DNA of 64,000 nucleotides from JAFLCL01 sp964502175 (GCA_964502175.1 CAZCVE010000016.1:1-64000), one strand, 5' to 3'. Shown: positions 41,439 through 51,318, counted from the first letter of the stretch. Numbers and translations are program-made. The notes: generated from the sequence alone by a model not told the origin.

Positions 41439-43129
41439 GCGGCGTCGGGCTCGGTGTTCGCCGCCTCTTCGTTCGCAGGCTCCGGGGGCGACACGACGGG
41501 GTCCGACGCTCGGGTCGCGTCGCTGGACGCGTCGAGCGCAGGGAACGTCAGGACGAACTCGGCGCCTCCGCCTTCGCGCGCTTCGCAGCGGATGCTGCCG
41601 CGGTGCGCGAGCACGATCTGTTGGGTGAGCGGCAGCCCGAGGCCCGTGCCGCGCTCCTTCGTCGAATAGAACGCGTCGAACATCTTCACGCGCACTTCCT
41701 CAGGAACGCCTTCGCCGCGATCCGCGATGCGCACCACGACGTCGTCGCCCTCCTGACGCACGATCAGCGAGATGTCGCCCCCCGATGGCATCGCCTCGCG
41801 CGCGTTGCGCAGCAGGTTGAGGAGCGCCTGACGGATCTGCGCCTCGTCGGCCGAGACGAGCGGCAGCGTCGCGTCGACCTCGACCTTCACGTCGATGCCC
41901 GACCCTTCCATCTCGCGTCGCACGAACGTGGCGACCTCGCGGGCGAGCGCGCCGAGATCTTCGGGCTCGAGCTTCGGCGAAGGGAGGCGCGCGAGGCGCA
42001 AGTACTCCTCGGTGATCGAGCCGAGTCGATCCACCTCGCGTCGGATGGAGACGAGCAGCTTGCGCACCTCGTCCTTGCGCGCGGCGGTGTCACCTCCGCC
42101 CGCGAGCGCGAGCGCGATCTCCTCTTCGAGCAGCTCGCTGTTCAGGTGGATCGACGTGAGCGGGTTGCGGACCTCGTGCGTGACGTGCGCCGCCATGCGG
42201 CCCATCGCGGCGAGCCGCTCGGAGCGGATCACGCGATCCGCGGCCTCGCGCAGCTGGTGATCGCGCGCGCCGAGCGCATCGACCATGCGCTCGAGCTCGA
42301 TCGCCAAGCGCCCGATCTCGTCGGTGCGTCCGGGGTCGACGACCTGCGGCCCCCGGGCGAGGTTCCCTCGCGCGACCTCGAGCACGCGCGCCTCGAGCCG
42401 CGGCAGCGGCGCGAGGAGACGCCGCGCCCACAGCGACACGACGAGCCCGAAGAGCAGGCCGAGCACGGTCATCACCGCGGTGATCCACACCGAGCGCGAC
42501 TGCTCCTCGGCCGCGACGGCGCTGATCGCAGCGACGCGTCGCTGCACGTGCTCGAACGATCGCCGCAGATCGTGGGTCAGCGCGCGATCGCGCCGTCGCA
42601 GGGCGTCGAGCGCGTCTTGCGCGTCGCCGCGATCGCCACGCTCGAGCGCGCGGAAGTAGGCGTCGAGCTGCTCGGTGTCCGCGTAGCCGCGCTGCACCTC
42701 ACCGAGCAGCTCTCCGAGCTCGCCCAAGAGGATCGCGTCTTCGCCCGAGGGCTCGAGGCGCTGCGCGCGCGCCACGTGGGAGAGCGCCGCGTCGATGGTC
42801 GCCGGCATCACCACGCGGACCGCGCGGTCGACCCACTCGCGCGAGCTCGCGCTGTCGGGCTCGTTGAGCATGCGGGCGAGCATCGACCCATAGGCCGCGT
42901 GATCGGCCTTCGCGGAGCCGAGCGTGAGCGCCAGCGGGAGGTAGCCCTCGTGCAGCAGCCGCAGCGTCTCCGCGCTCCGCTGGTGCGTCACCACGCTCGT
43001 CACCGAGCCCACGAAGAACGCGAAGATGAGCGAGAGCGTCGCCGCGAGGATCCGCGTGGGGATCGTGACGCGCGAGCGCGACGCTTGCGCCGCGACCACG
43101 CCCGCGGGCTCGGACGGCGCCGTCGTCAT
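41435..43129 (-). CDS. Membrane sensor histidine kinase
   Basis: 564 residues from ATG 43129 (the frame extends to 43192). One membrane helix near residue 30 and another near 220 flank a helical periplasmic domain of ~170 residues; a HAMP-like linker follows. HisKA is marked by AAHVTHEVRNPLTSIHLN, and the ATPase by NLLRNAREAMPSGGD, DRGEGVPEEV and GTGLGLPLTQQIV. No response regulator is adjacent. It is in one operon with the MBL hydrolase, hinting at a sensing-and-degradation pair, though this is inference. A TAGGTT hexamer precedes the start. Confidence 0.94.
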   Translation of the reverse strand: MTTAPSEPAGVVAAQASRSRVTIPTRILAATLSLIFAFFVGSVTSVVTHQRSAETLRLLHEGYLPLALTLGSAKADHAAYGSMLARMLNEPDSASSREWVDRAVRVVMPATIDAALSHVARAQRLEPSGEDAILLGELGELLGEVQRGYADTEQLDAYFRALERGDRGDAQDALDALRRRDRALTHDLRRSFEHVQRRVAAISAVAAEEQSRSVWITAVMTVLGLLFGLVVSLWARRLLAPLPRLEARVLEVARGNLARGPQVVDPGRTDEIGRLAIELERMVDALGARDHQLREAADRVIRSERLAAMGRMAAHVTHEVRNPLTSIHLNSELLEEEIALALAGGGDTAARKDEVRKLLVSIRREVDRLGSITEEYLRLARLPSPKLEPEDLGALAREVATFVRREMEGSGIDVKVEVDATLPLVSADEAQIRQALLNLLRNAREAMPSGGDISLIVRQEGDDVVVRIADRGEGVPEEVRVKMFDAFYSTKERGTGLGLPLTQQIVLAHRGSIRCEAREGGGAEFVLTFPALDASSDATRASDPVVSPPEPANEEAANTEPDAA

Positions 43130-43136
43130 GGAGCCC

Positions 43137-43142
43137 AACCTA
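43137..43142 (-). promoter_or_regulatory. Putative -10 element of the histidine kinase operon (TAGGTT)
   Basis: Minus-strand TAGGTT ends 7 bases before ATG 43129, the same hexamer found at tdk and the methylase. No ribosome site. Confidence 0.45.
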
Positions 43143-43211
43143 CCGGAAACGCGGAGCGGACGCCCAAAACGTCCCGAGACGACGCGTTTCACATGCGATG
43201 ATCCGAGGCGA

Positions 43212-46127
43212 ATGCGCGCCCCGTCCCAAGCGTCTCTGCACTCGATGTCGGCCGCCCTCCCCGCGCTTCTGTCTCGCGCCGCCCCCGGCGCGTGGCTCCT
43301 CGCACTCGCGATCGCGACGCTCTCCGCGACCTCCGCGCTCGCCCAGACGCCCGATCGACTCGCCGAGGCCGAGGCCGCGCTCGCGCGCAGCGACTTTGCG
43401 GCGGCGGAGACCGGGTTCCGCGCGTCGCTCGAAGGATCGGGCGCCGTCCGCGCGCGCCTCGGCCTCGCGCGGACGCTCCTCGAGACGGGTCGCTACGACG
43501 AAGCCGGGCGCACCGCGCACGAGGCGGCGACGCGCACGCGCGACGCCGAGCGCGCCGCGGCGATCACGATCGAAGGCGAGGCGCACCTGCGTCGCGGACG
43601 TCTCGACGAGGCGCTCCAGACGTTCCAGTCGATCGCGACCGAGCCGTCTGCGCACCGCGCGCGCGTGTTCCTCGGACGCACGCACCTGAGGCGCGGGCGC
43701 GCGACCGAAGCACGCACGGTGCTGATGCAGCTCGTGCGCGCGTACAACGACGAGGCGATCACCGAGCGCGACGCCGAGGGCCTCGCGTACGTGGGCATGG
43801 CCGCGGCGATGCTCGGCGCAGCGCACGACGCCAACGACGCGTTCGGACAGTCGAGCCGCGTCGATCGCCGTCGCCCCGAGGCCCAGCTCGAGTGGGCCGA
43901 GCTGTACCTCTCGCACTACGACGCGGGTCATGCCGAGGAGTGCCTGCGCGACGCCGCGGCGGTGACACCCAACGCCGCGCGGGTGCACGTGCTCGCCGCG
44001 CGCATCGCGCTCGCGCAGAGCTTCGACTTCGATCGCGCGCGCACGGAGCTCGACGCGGCGTTCGCCGTCGACCCCGCGATGCCCGCGATCCACTCGCTGC
44101 GCGCGAGCATCGCGCTCCGATCGCTCAGCCTCGTCGAGGCCGACGCGCACGTGGATCTCGCGCTCGCGACGGATCCTTCGGATCTCGAGGCGCTCGCGAT
44201 GCGCGCCACCATCCGCTTCCTCGCGGACGACACGCGCGGCTTCGAGCGCGCCGTGCGCGCGGCGCTCGCGATCGATCCCACCTACTCGGAGCTCTACACG
44301 ATCGTCGCCGAGCACGCGGACTGGGAGCACCGCTATCCCGACATCGTGCGGCTCGCGGACGAGGCGCTCCGCATCGATCCGCGCGACGCCCGCGCGATGG
44401 CGACGCGCGGCATGAACCTCCTCCGCATCGGGCAAGAAGACGACGGCATCACGCAGCTCCGCGCCGCGTTCCGACGCGACCGCTTCAATGTGCGTGTCTT
44501 CAACACGCTGAACCTCTGGGACGACGTGATCACGCCCCACTACGAGTGGGTCGAGGGGCGAAACCTGCGCTTCCGCTTCCACCACGACGAGCGCCCCGTG
44601 CTCGAGGCCGTTGTCGTGCCGCACCTCACCGATGCGTACACCGACATGCGTCGGCGATACGGCTTCACCCCCCGCGGGCCCGTGCACATCGAGATGTTCA
44701 GCTCGAACCGGCACTTCTCCGTGCGCACCGAGGGCCTGCCGAACCTCGGCGTGCAGGGCGTGTGCTTCGGGCAGGTGCTCACCGCGCTCTCGCCGAGGGG
44801 CGGCGAGTTCGACTGGGCACAGATCACGACGCACGAGCTCGCGCACGTCTTTCACATCCAGATGTCTCAGAACCACGTGCCGCGCTGGTTCACCGAGGGC
44901 CTCGCCGAGCACGAGACCGTGATGGCGCGCACCGAGTGGCGGCGAGAGAGCGACCCGCAGTTCTTGCGCGCCCTCGACGCGCCGTCGGTCGAGGCGGGAG
45001 GCCTGCCGCCGCTCTCGCGCATGAACGAGGCGTTCACCCACGCACGCAGCGCGCAGGCCGTGATGACCGCCTACTACGCGAGCTCGCGCCTCGTCGCCTA
45101 CATCGCCGATCGCTTCGGCTTCGCGGTCTTCCCGCGCATGCTCCGCGCGTGGGGCGAGGGGCGCCCGAGCCCCGACGTGATCCAGCGCGTGCTGCGTGTG
45201 TCGATCGACGATCTCGATCGCGACTGGCGCGCGGCCGAGCGCACGCGCCTCGCGGGCTACGCCGGTCAGTTCGACGTGGACTTCGCAGGCCTACCCGAGC
45301 TCGACACGCTGCGGAGAGAGGCCACGCAGCGACCGACCGACGCCGCTGCGCAAGCGCGCCTCGGGGCGGGGCACTTCGCGGCCGGCCAAGCGCGAGAGGC
45401 CGAGGCTGCGCTCCGCAGCGCGATCCGCATCGACCCCCACCAGCCGACCGCGCGCTTTCTGCTCGCAGAGATCGGCCTCGGCACGAACGACGCCGCGGGC
45501 GCGCTCCTCCACATCGACGACCTCGTCGCGCACGGGCACGACGGCTCGCACGTCGCGACCCTCGAGGGACGCGCTGCGCTCGCGACGCAGGCGCGTCCTC
45601 GCGCGATCGCAGCGCTGAGGCGCGCGACGACGCTCGACCCCACCGACGTCGTGCCGTGGCAGGGCCTCTCGAGCATGGCCGAGGAGGATCACGACGCCGC
45701 CGCGAACGAAGAAGCGCTCCGGCACGTGGTCGCGCTCGAGCAGCACGATCGCGAGGCTTTGTCGGACCTCCTCGGCTTGTTGGCGGCGCGCGGCGCGTGG
45801 GCCGACGCGCTCGCCCTCGACGAGCGTGTTCGTTTCCTCGATCCGCACGGCATCGAGCCCACGCTCGTGGTCGCCGACGCGGCCGTGCACCAGCGCGATC
45901 GTGAGCGCGCGCTCGCCATCACCGAGCGCGCGCTCCACGTCGCCGCGAGCTCGCCCGAGCTCGGTCGCGCGCGGGTGCTGCGTGTGCGCGCGCTCGTGCT
46001 CGCCAACCGCGCGCGCGATGCGCGGACGTTCGCGGCCGAGGCGCGCGCCGCTGATCCCACGCTCGGCGCGGCGCTCGACGAAGCGCTTGCGCCGCGGACA
46101 ACTGAGTCAACCGGGAGAGCCTCATGA
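43212..46127 (+). CDS. TPR protein with peptidase MA-type metalloprotease domain
   Basis: 971 residues from ATG 43212. The signal peptide (LLALAIATLSATSALAQ) suggests export. TPR repeats fill residues ~50-440. A gluzincin-type domain follows with HELAHVFH near residue 540 and the third zinc ligand in WFTEGLAEHE about 20 residues later, matching peptidase MA family 2. More TPRs close the protein. It is an extracytoplasmic scaffold with likely proteolytic activity. Its stop overlaps the start of the molybdopterin enzyme (ATGA). Confidence 0.85.
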   Translation: MRAPSQASLHSMSAALPALLSRAAPGAWLLALAIATLSATSALAQTPDRLAEAEAALARSDFAAAETGFRASLEGSGAVRARLGLARTLLETGRYDEAGRTAHEAATRTRDAERAAAITIEGEAHLRRGRLDEALQTFQSIATEPSAHRARVFLGRTHLRRGRATEARTVLMQLVRAYNDEAITERDAEGLAYVGMAAAMLGAAHDANDAFGQSSRVDRRRPEAQLEWAELYLSHYDAGHAEECLRDAAAVTPNAARVHVLAARIALAQSFDFDRARTELDAAFAVDPAMPAIHSLRASIALRSLSLVEADAHVDLALATDPSDLEALAMRATIRFLADDTRGFERAVRAALAIDPTYSELYTIVAEHADWEHRYPDIVRLADEALRIDPRDARAMATRGMNLLRIGQEDDGITQLRAAFRRDRFNVRVFNTLNLWDDVITPHYEWVEGRNLRFRFHHDERPVLEAVVVPHLTDAYTDMRRRYGFTPRGPVHIEMFSSNRHFSVRTEGLPNLGVQGVCFGQVLTALSPRGGEFDWAQITTHELAHVFHIQMSQNHVPRWFTEGLAEHETVMARTEWRRESDPQFLRALDAPSVEAGGLPPLSRMNEAFTHARSAQAVMTAYYASSRLVAYIADRFGFAVFPRMLRAWGEGRPSPDVIQRVLRVSIDDLDRDWRAAERTRLAGYAGQFDVDFAGLPELDTLRREATQRPTDAAAQARLGAGHFAAGQAREAEAALRSAIRIDPHQPTARFLLAEIGLGTNDAAGALLHIDDLVAHGHDGSHVATLEGRAALATQARPRAIAALRRATTLDPTDVVPWQGLSSMAEEDHDAAANEEALRHVVALEQHDREALSDLLGLLAARGAWADALALDERVRFLDPHGIEPTLVVADAAVHQRDRERALAITERALHVAASSPELGRARVLRVRALVLANRARDARTFAAEARAADPTLGAALDEALAPRTTESTGRAS

Positions 46128-48412
46128 GCGTCGTCGAGCAGACCGCGTGCATCCTCTGTTCGCGCAATTGCGGCCTCCGCGTGGAGGTCGACGACGGCCG
46201 CATCAAGAGCATCCGCGGCGACGACGCTCACCCGATCTCGAAGGGCTACGTCTGCCAGAAGGCCGCGCGCCTCGCGTACTACCAAGAGAACGGTGACCGC
46301 CTCGAGCACCCGCTGAGGCGTGAGCCCGATGGCTCGTTCGTGCGCGTGGGGTGGGACGAAGCGCTCGCCGACATCGCGCGGCGGCTCGTCGCGATCCGTC
46401 GCGATCACGGAGGCCGTGCGTTCGCGTTCTACGGCGGCGGCGGACAAGGCAACCACCTCGGCGGCGCCTACTCACGGCAGCTCGTGAAGGCGATGAAGAG
46501 CCGCTACGTGTACACGGCGCTCGCGCAAGAGAAGACCGGCGACTTCTGGGTGAACGGTCGGCTCTTCGGCGATCAGCGCTGCCACATCACCGAGGACGTC
46601 GAGCACGCCGACGTCGTGCTCTTCCTCGGCACGAACCCGTTCCAGGCGCACGGCATCCCGAACGCGCGCGACACGCTGAAGAGCCTCAGCAAAGACGCCG
46701 CGCGCACGATGGTCGTGGTCGACCCGCGCAAGACGGAGACCGCGCGCCTCGCCGACGTGCACCTCCAGCTGCGACCGGGCACCGACGCGTTCTTGCTCGC
46801 GGCGATCCTCGCGATCCTCGTGCGCGATCAGCTCGTCGATCGTGCGTTCCTCGCGTCACGCTGCGTCGGCTTCGAGGCGCTCGAGGCCGAGCTGCGCGCG
46901 ATCCCGATCGAGGACTACGTGCGTCGTGCGGACGTGCCGCTCGCTGACGTGGAGCGCGTCGCGCGCGCGTTCGGCGAGGCCCGCACGGCCTGCGTGCGCG
47001 TGGACCTCGGTCTCCAGCAGAGCCTCCACTCCACGCTCAACTCGTACCTCGAGAAGCTGCTGTTCCTCCTCACCGGCAACCTCGGGAAGAAGGGCGGCAA
47101 CAACTTCCACTCCGCGTTCCTCCCGATCCTCGGCCACACGGACGAGCGCGAGGCGCGCCACTGGCGGACGGCGCACCACGGCATGCACCCGATCGGCGGC
47201 CTCTATCCGCCGAACATCTTGCCGAGCGAGATCGAGCACGCGGGCGAGGATCGCCTCCGCGCGCTCTTCGTCGACAGCGCGAACCCGGCGCTGACCGGCG
47301 CCAACACCGCGGCGTACGAGCGCGCGTTCCGCGAGCTCGAGCTGCTCGTCGTGATCGACGTGGCGATGAGCGAGACCGCGAGGCTCGCGCACTACGTGCT
47401 CCCCGCCGCGACGCAGCTCGAGAAGTGGGAGTGCACCGGCTTCAACCTCGAGTTCCCGGACAACGCGTTCCACCTGCGTCATCCGCTCTTTCCGCCGCGC
47501 CCCGAGGCGCTGCCCGAGCCCGAGATCTACACGCGCTTGCTCGAGGCGATGGGCGAGATCCCGCGGAGCTTCCCGATCCTCTCGCGCATCGCGCGGAGAG
47601 AGCCGGCCGCCTCGCGTCACACCGTGTTCTTCGCGGCGCTCGGCGCGAAGCTCGCGGCGAGCCCGAAGCTGCGTCCGTTCGGGGCGTCGATCCTCTACCG
47701 AACGCTCGGCCCCGTGCTGCGCGCCGACCGTGCGCATCCCGATCGCGTCTCGCCCGCGGCCGCCGCGCCATTGCTCGCGCTCGCGGTCGAGCTCGCGCAG
47801 AAAGATCCCGTCGCGGTTCGGCGCGCAGGTCATCGAGGCAACCGCCTCACGCTCGGACTGTCGCTCTTCGACGCGGTGCTCGCGCGCCCCGAAGGCACGC
47901 TCATCACGCGCCACCTCTTCGAGGACACGTGGGCGTTCGTCAAACACACCGACGGCAAGGTGCACCTCGACGTGCCCGAGATGCTCGCAGCGCTGCGCGC
48001 GCTCGCGACCGAGCGCGACAGCCCGCCCGAGCTGGTGCTGATCGCGGGCGATCGACGCGCCTACAACGCGAACCAGATCTTTCGCGATCCCGCGTGGCGT
48101 CGCGTCGATCCTCACGGCGCGATGCGCATGCACCCGACGGACGCCGAGCGCCTCGGCCTGGTCGACGGCGCCCGCGCGCTGTGTGCGTCGGAGACCGGCG
48201 AGATCGAGGTCACGATCGAGATCGACGACGCGCTGCGCCCCGGCGTGACGATCCTCCCGCACGGCTACGGCATGCGCTACCGCGGCGGCCCGCCCGTGGG
48301 CCCCGAGGTGAACCGACTCACCGCGAGTGAGCACTGCGATCCCCTCGCGCGCACGCCGTTCCACAAGCACGTCCCCGTCACCGTGCGCCCGCTCGACGCG
48401 ACGCCCGCCTGA
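46124..48412 (+). CDS. Molybdopterin oxidoreductase (Fe-S, DMSO-reductase superfamily)
   Basis: 762 residues. The N-terminal iron-sulfur motif is C9-x2-C12-x3-C16 with C44 (KGYVCQKA). Molybdopterin domains follow (FAFYGGGGQGNHLGG, VVVDPRKTETARLADVHLQL), and the C-terminal dinucleotide-binding beta barrel ends the protein (MHPTDAERLGLVDGARA). No Tat signal is seen, so it is probably cytoplasmic. No cysteine or selenocysteine is obvious at the usual metal-ligand position (AQEKTGDFWV). No electron-transfer subunit or cofactor gene lies nearby. Substrate unknown. Confidence 0.9.
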   Translation: MSVVEQTACILCSRNCGLRVEVDDGRIKSIRGDDAHPISKGYVCQKAARLAYYQENGDRLEHPLRREPDGSFVRVGWDEALADIARRLVAIRRDHGGRAFAFYGGGGQGNHLGGAYSRQLVKAMKSRYVYTALAQEKTGDFWVNGRLFGDQRCHITEDVEHADVVLFLGTNPFQAHGIPNARDTLKSLSKDAARTMVVVDPRKTETARLADVHLQLRPGTDAFLLAAILAILVRDQLVDRAFLASRCVGFEALEAELRAIPIEDYVRRADVPLADVERVARAFGEARTACVRVDLGLQQSLHSTLNSYLEKLLFLLTGNLGKKGGNNFHSAFLPILGHTDEREARHWRTAHHGMHPIGGLYPPNILPSEIEHAGEDRLRALFVDSANPALTGANTAAYERAFRELELLVVIDVAMSETARLAHYVLPAATQLEKWECTGFNLEFPDNAFHLRHPLFPPRPEALPEPEIYTRLLEAMGEIPRSFPILSRIARREPAASRHTVFFAALGAKLAASPKLRPFGASILYRTLGPVLRADRAHPDRVSPAAAAPLLALAVELAQKDPVAVRRAGHRGNRLTLGLSLFDAVLARPEGTLITRHLFEDTWAFVKHTDGKVHLDVPEMLAALRALATERDSPPELVLIAGDRRAYNANQIFRDPAWRRVDPHGAMRMHPTDAERLGLVDGARALCASETGEIEVTIEIDDALRPGVTILPHGYGMRYRGGPPVGPEVNRLTASEHCDPLARTPFHKHVPVTVRPLDATPA

Positions 48413-48421
48413 CCGGAAAGA

Positions 48422-49519
48422 CTAGAGCGCGAGCACGCCTGCCGCTGCGTGCATGAGCGCGACGCGCTGCTGGACGACCTTGCTCTGGCCATCGAGCAGC
48501 GCTTGCGTCTCTTCGAGCACCTTCGCGAGCGGCCAGCGCGTGACGGAGCGATCGACCGTCGCGACACCGCCGGAGAGCGGCGACTGCCACGCGACCATCT
48601 CACCGCTCGCGCCCTCCGCGAGCCCCGTGACCGCGGCGAGCGCGAAGCGGCTCGCGACCATGCGATCGAGGAACGACGGATTGCCGCCGCGCACGAGGTG
48701 ACCGAGCACCGTCGCGCGGATCTCGAGATCGGGGTGCGTGCCCTCGATCTTCTCCTGCGCGCGACGCACCAGGCGCGTGCACGGCACCTCGATGCCCTCG
48801 GCCTTGAGCACGAGCACGCGCTGCTTGCCGCGGTCGTTCGCGAAGCCCTTGATCACCGCGCCCGCGACGAGGTCGACGAGCTCGTCCTCGCTGCGGCCAT
48901 CCTCACGGAAGAGCGCCGCGTCGGCGCCTGCCGCGATCGCCGCGGCCATGCAGAGGTAGCCCGACTGCCGGCCCATCACCTCGACGACGAACGCGCGTCG
49001 GTGCGCGCGCGCCGTGTCCGAGATGCGATCGCACGCCTCGACGATCGTGTTGAGCGCGGTGTCGACGCCGATGCACGTCGAGGTGCAGCCGATGTCGTTG
49101 TCGATCGACGCGGGGATGCCGAGGTAGCGGATGCCGTGCTCCGTCGCGAGCGCGTTCGCGCCCGTGAGCGAGCCGTTGCCGCCGATCACGACGAGGCTCT
49201 CGATCCCGCCGAGCGACCTCAGCGTGGCCGCCGCCTGCGCGCGTCCCTCGGGGCCGTAGAAGCGCTTGCTGCGCGCGGAGCCGAGGATGCTGCCGCCGAT
49301 CGATCCACACGTGTCGACCTCGTGCGTGGGCATCAGCCCCGAGCCGGACGTCGAGCTGGCGCGGGTCAGCGCACGCCACTTTCCATCGACGACACCCTCC
49401 CAGCCGCGCTCGAAGCCCACGACCTCGATGCCCCGCTGCGCCGCGACGAGCGTGGCCGCGCGGATGGCCGTGTTCATGCCAGGCGCGTCACCGCCCGAGG
49501 TGAGGATGCCGATCTTCAT
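48422..49519 (-). CDS. pfkA: 6-phosphofructokinase
   Basis: 365 residues from ATG 49519. KIGILTSGGDAPGMNTAIRA starts the fold, IPASIDNDI carries the catalytic Asp, and VVEVMGRQSGYL and RATVLGHLVRGGNPSFLDR complete the fructose-6-phosphate site. Phosphorylates fructose 6-phosphate in glycolysis. The metal-binding GGDGS motif reads GGNGSLTGA, with Asn for the Asp that coordinates magnesium in the E. coli enzyme. The Gly that normally marks ATP rather than PPi use is kept. ATP use is thus likely, but kinetics may differ. A TACGCT hexamer precedes the gene. Confidence 0.9.
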   Translation of the reverse strand: MKIGILTSGGDAPGMNTAIRAATLVAAQRGIEVVGFERGWEGVVDGKWRALTRASSTSGSGLMPTHEVDTCGSIGGSILGSARSKRFYGPEGRAQAAATLRSLGGIESLVVIGGNGSLTGANALATEHGIRYLGIPASIDNDIGCTSTCIGVDTALNTIVEACDRISDTARAHRRAFVVEVMGRQSGYLCMAAAIAAGADAALFREDGRSEDELVDLVAGAVIKGFANDRGKQRVLVLKAEGIEVPCTRLVRRAQEKIEGTHPDLEIRATVLGHLVRGGNPSFLDRMVASRFALAAVTGLAEGASGEMVAWQSPLSGGVATVDRSVTRWPLAKVLEETQALLDGQSKVVQQRVALMHAAAGVLAL

Positions 49520-49527
49520 GGGCGCCG

Positions 49528-49533
49528 AGCGTA
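49528..49533 (-). promoter_or_regulatory. Putative -10 element of pfkA (TACGCT)
   Basis: Minus-strand TACGCT ends 8 bases before ATG 49519; no Shine-Dalgarno sequence follows. Confidence 0.4.
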
Positions 49534-49557
49534 TCCGAGGCCCGCGCGCGTGGGCGA

Positions 49558-50775
49558 TCAGAGCGGTCGACGCACGATCGTCGGCGGCACCGTGCGGGTC
49601 GACGACGACGCGCCCGAGCTGCCGCGCTCGTTGTCGCCCCAGCACGTGACGCCGCCGTCGGTCGTGAGCGCGCACGTGTGGAACGGCCCTGCGCCGAGGG
49701 ATCGCGCGGACACGTCGGCGATGCGCTGACCGCGGCCGTTCGTCTCGCCCGGGCCGAGCTGTCCCATCATCCCCTGGCCCCAGCAGTCGACGCTGCCGTC
49801 GTCGTGCGCGATGCAGCCGTGGTAGGCGCCGAGCGCGAGCGAGCGAACGTCCGACGCCTCGGGGATCGCGAAGTCCGCGGGCGCCCACGCGCCGACGGTC
49901 TCGCACTGCGCGCGCCCCTCGACGATCCCGCACGCGAGCGATCCGAACGTGTCCTCGAGCGTGATCGTCTCGCGCGCGCCGACACGTGCCGTCTCGGAGG
50001 GTGCGCCGAGGCAGACACGCTCGGTGACCGGCGCGGTCGCGCGATCACGACCCGCGCGTCCCGTGATCCGCTCGAGCTCCGTCTCCCGCGTGAAGCACGT
50101 GTAGAACGGCCCCGCGTCGATCGCGATCACCGCGTCCGCGACACGGTGCGGCGCGCTCGGATCGGCGTACGCGCCGATCTCGTCGTTCGCGTTCGAGCCC
50201 CAGCAGTGCAGCGCGCGCGAGCCGTCGATGGCGCACGCATGCGCGCGGCCCACGTCGAACGCGGTCAGGCCTTCGATCGCGACGCGCACGGGCCGCGCGT
50301 GAAAGCGCGGAAGCAGGGAGTCGGGCGGACCGCGGAGCGGGTCCCACGCGACGACGTTCGGATCCGCGACGCCCGGTGCATCGAAGCGCTCGCCCCAACA
50401 CCAGAGCTGCGCGTCGGCCGTGCGCGCGCACGTCTGCTTGCCGCCTGCGCGCAGCTCGGTGACGTTCGCGAGGCCCTCGATGCGGTGCGCGAGGTGCTCG
50501 TTGCTCGGCACGCTCGTGCCTCCGATCGCATCGGGCCAGCCCCAGCACCACACCTCGCCGCCTTCGATCAGCGCGCAGCCATGCAGCGTCCCGATCGCCA
50601 TCTGTGTGACGTCAGCGAGTGGCGGACCGAGCTGCGGGGGAGGCGGAGGCTCGTACGGCGTCGCGTGAGTCGGCGCGGTGGCCGCCGACTCGCTGCCACA
50701 GCCGGACGACATCGAGACGCAGAGCGCGCACGCGAACCGAGCCACCGGCACGCGGCGGCGTATCCGGAGACGCAT
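49558..50775 (-). CDS. RCC1-repeat lipoprotein
   Basis: 405 residues. The signal ends VSMSSGCG (lipobox-like), then a Pro-rich linker and repeats of the RCC1/BLIP-II type: GTLHGCALIEGGEVWCWGWP, GGKQTCARTADAQLWCWG, GAYHGCIAHDDGSVDCWGQ and GPFHTCALTTDGGVTCWGD. Each blade carries a Cys pair suited to a disulfide. The fold is a beta propeller. Such proteins are abundant in myxobacteria; partners unknown. It follows the 50782 gene by six bases. Confidence 0.85.
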   Translation of the reverse strand: MRLRIRRRVPVARFACALCVSMSSGCGSESAATAPTHATPYEPPPPPQLGPPLADVTQMAIGTLHGCALIEGGEVWCWGWPDAIGGTSVPSNEHLAHRIEGLANVTELRAGGKQTCARTADAQLWCWGERFDAPGVADPNVVAWDPLRGPPDSLLPRFHARPVRVAIEGLTAFDVGRAHACAIDGSRALHCWGSNANDEIGAYADPSAPHRVADAVIAIDAGPFYTCFTRETELERITGRAGRDRATAPVTERVCLGAPSETARVGARETITLEDTFGSLACGIVEGRAQCETVGAWAPADFAIPEASDVRSLALGAYHGCIAHDDGSVDCWGQGMMGQLGPGETNGRGQRIADVSARSLGAGPFHTCALTTDGGVTCWGDNERGSSGASSSTRTVPPTIVRRPL

Positions 50776-50781
50776 GCGCGA

Positions 50782-51318
50782 TCAGCTCGCTGCGTCGCGC
50801 TTGCCGTCAGTCTTCGGACCGATGCCGGGCGTGTTGCTCGCCTCGGGATCCGCGTCGATGTCCTCGAAGAAGCGGTTCATCAGACCGTCGATCATCAGGT
50901 CGCGCTGCGACTCGTCGATGAGGCCCTCGACGTACTTCGCCTTGATCTGGTCGTACTTCACTCGGTACGCCGAGATGAGCTTCTTGTAGCGCTCCTGCTG
51001 ATCCCAGATGCGGCGGTGGTTCTGCGCGTAGAGCGTGACGAGCGACGCGATCGAGACGCCCGTGAGCACGAGGCCGATCGGACCGCCGATGAGGAGCCGG
51101 AGCGCCACGTAGATCGCAGCCGCGCCCGCCGCGCCCGTCAGCGCTCGCTGTCCCGTGCCCGGCGCCGTCACACCTCCCCACGCCACCTCCCACGCCTCGC
51201 GCGACGCGAGCAGCAGCGCGAGGAAGTGGATCTGGTTCCGACGCTTGGACCAGTAGGTCTCGATCGTCGTCTTGAGGAAGCCGTCGTACGACGCGTAGAC
51301 GACGCGCGGATAGGACAT
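50782..51318 (-). CDS. Conserved membrane protein of unknown function
   Basis: 178 residues from ATG 51318, with AAAGG about 9 bases before it. A soluble N-terminal helix region with RNQIHFLALLLASREAWEVA, two membrane segments at ~75-120 (AAAIYVALRLLIGGPIGLVL and nearby) and a charged helical C-terminus (RYKKLISAYRVKYDQIKAKY). No known domain is recognised. The short six-base gap to the RCC1 lipoprotein suggests a shared operon. Confidence 0.75.
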   Translation of the reverse strand: MSYPRVVYASYDGFLKTTIETYWSKRRNQIHFLALLLASREAWEVAWGGVTAPGTGQRALTGAAGAAAIYVALRLLIGGPIGLVLTGVSIASLVTLYAQNHRRIWDQQERYKKLISAYRVKYDQIKAKYVEGLIDESQRDLMIDGLMNRFFEDIDADPEASNTPGIGPKTDGKRDAAS

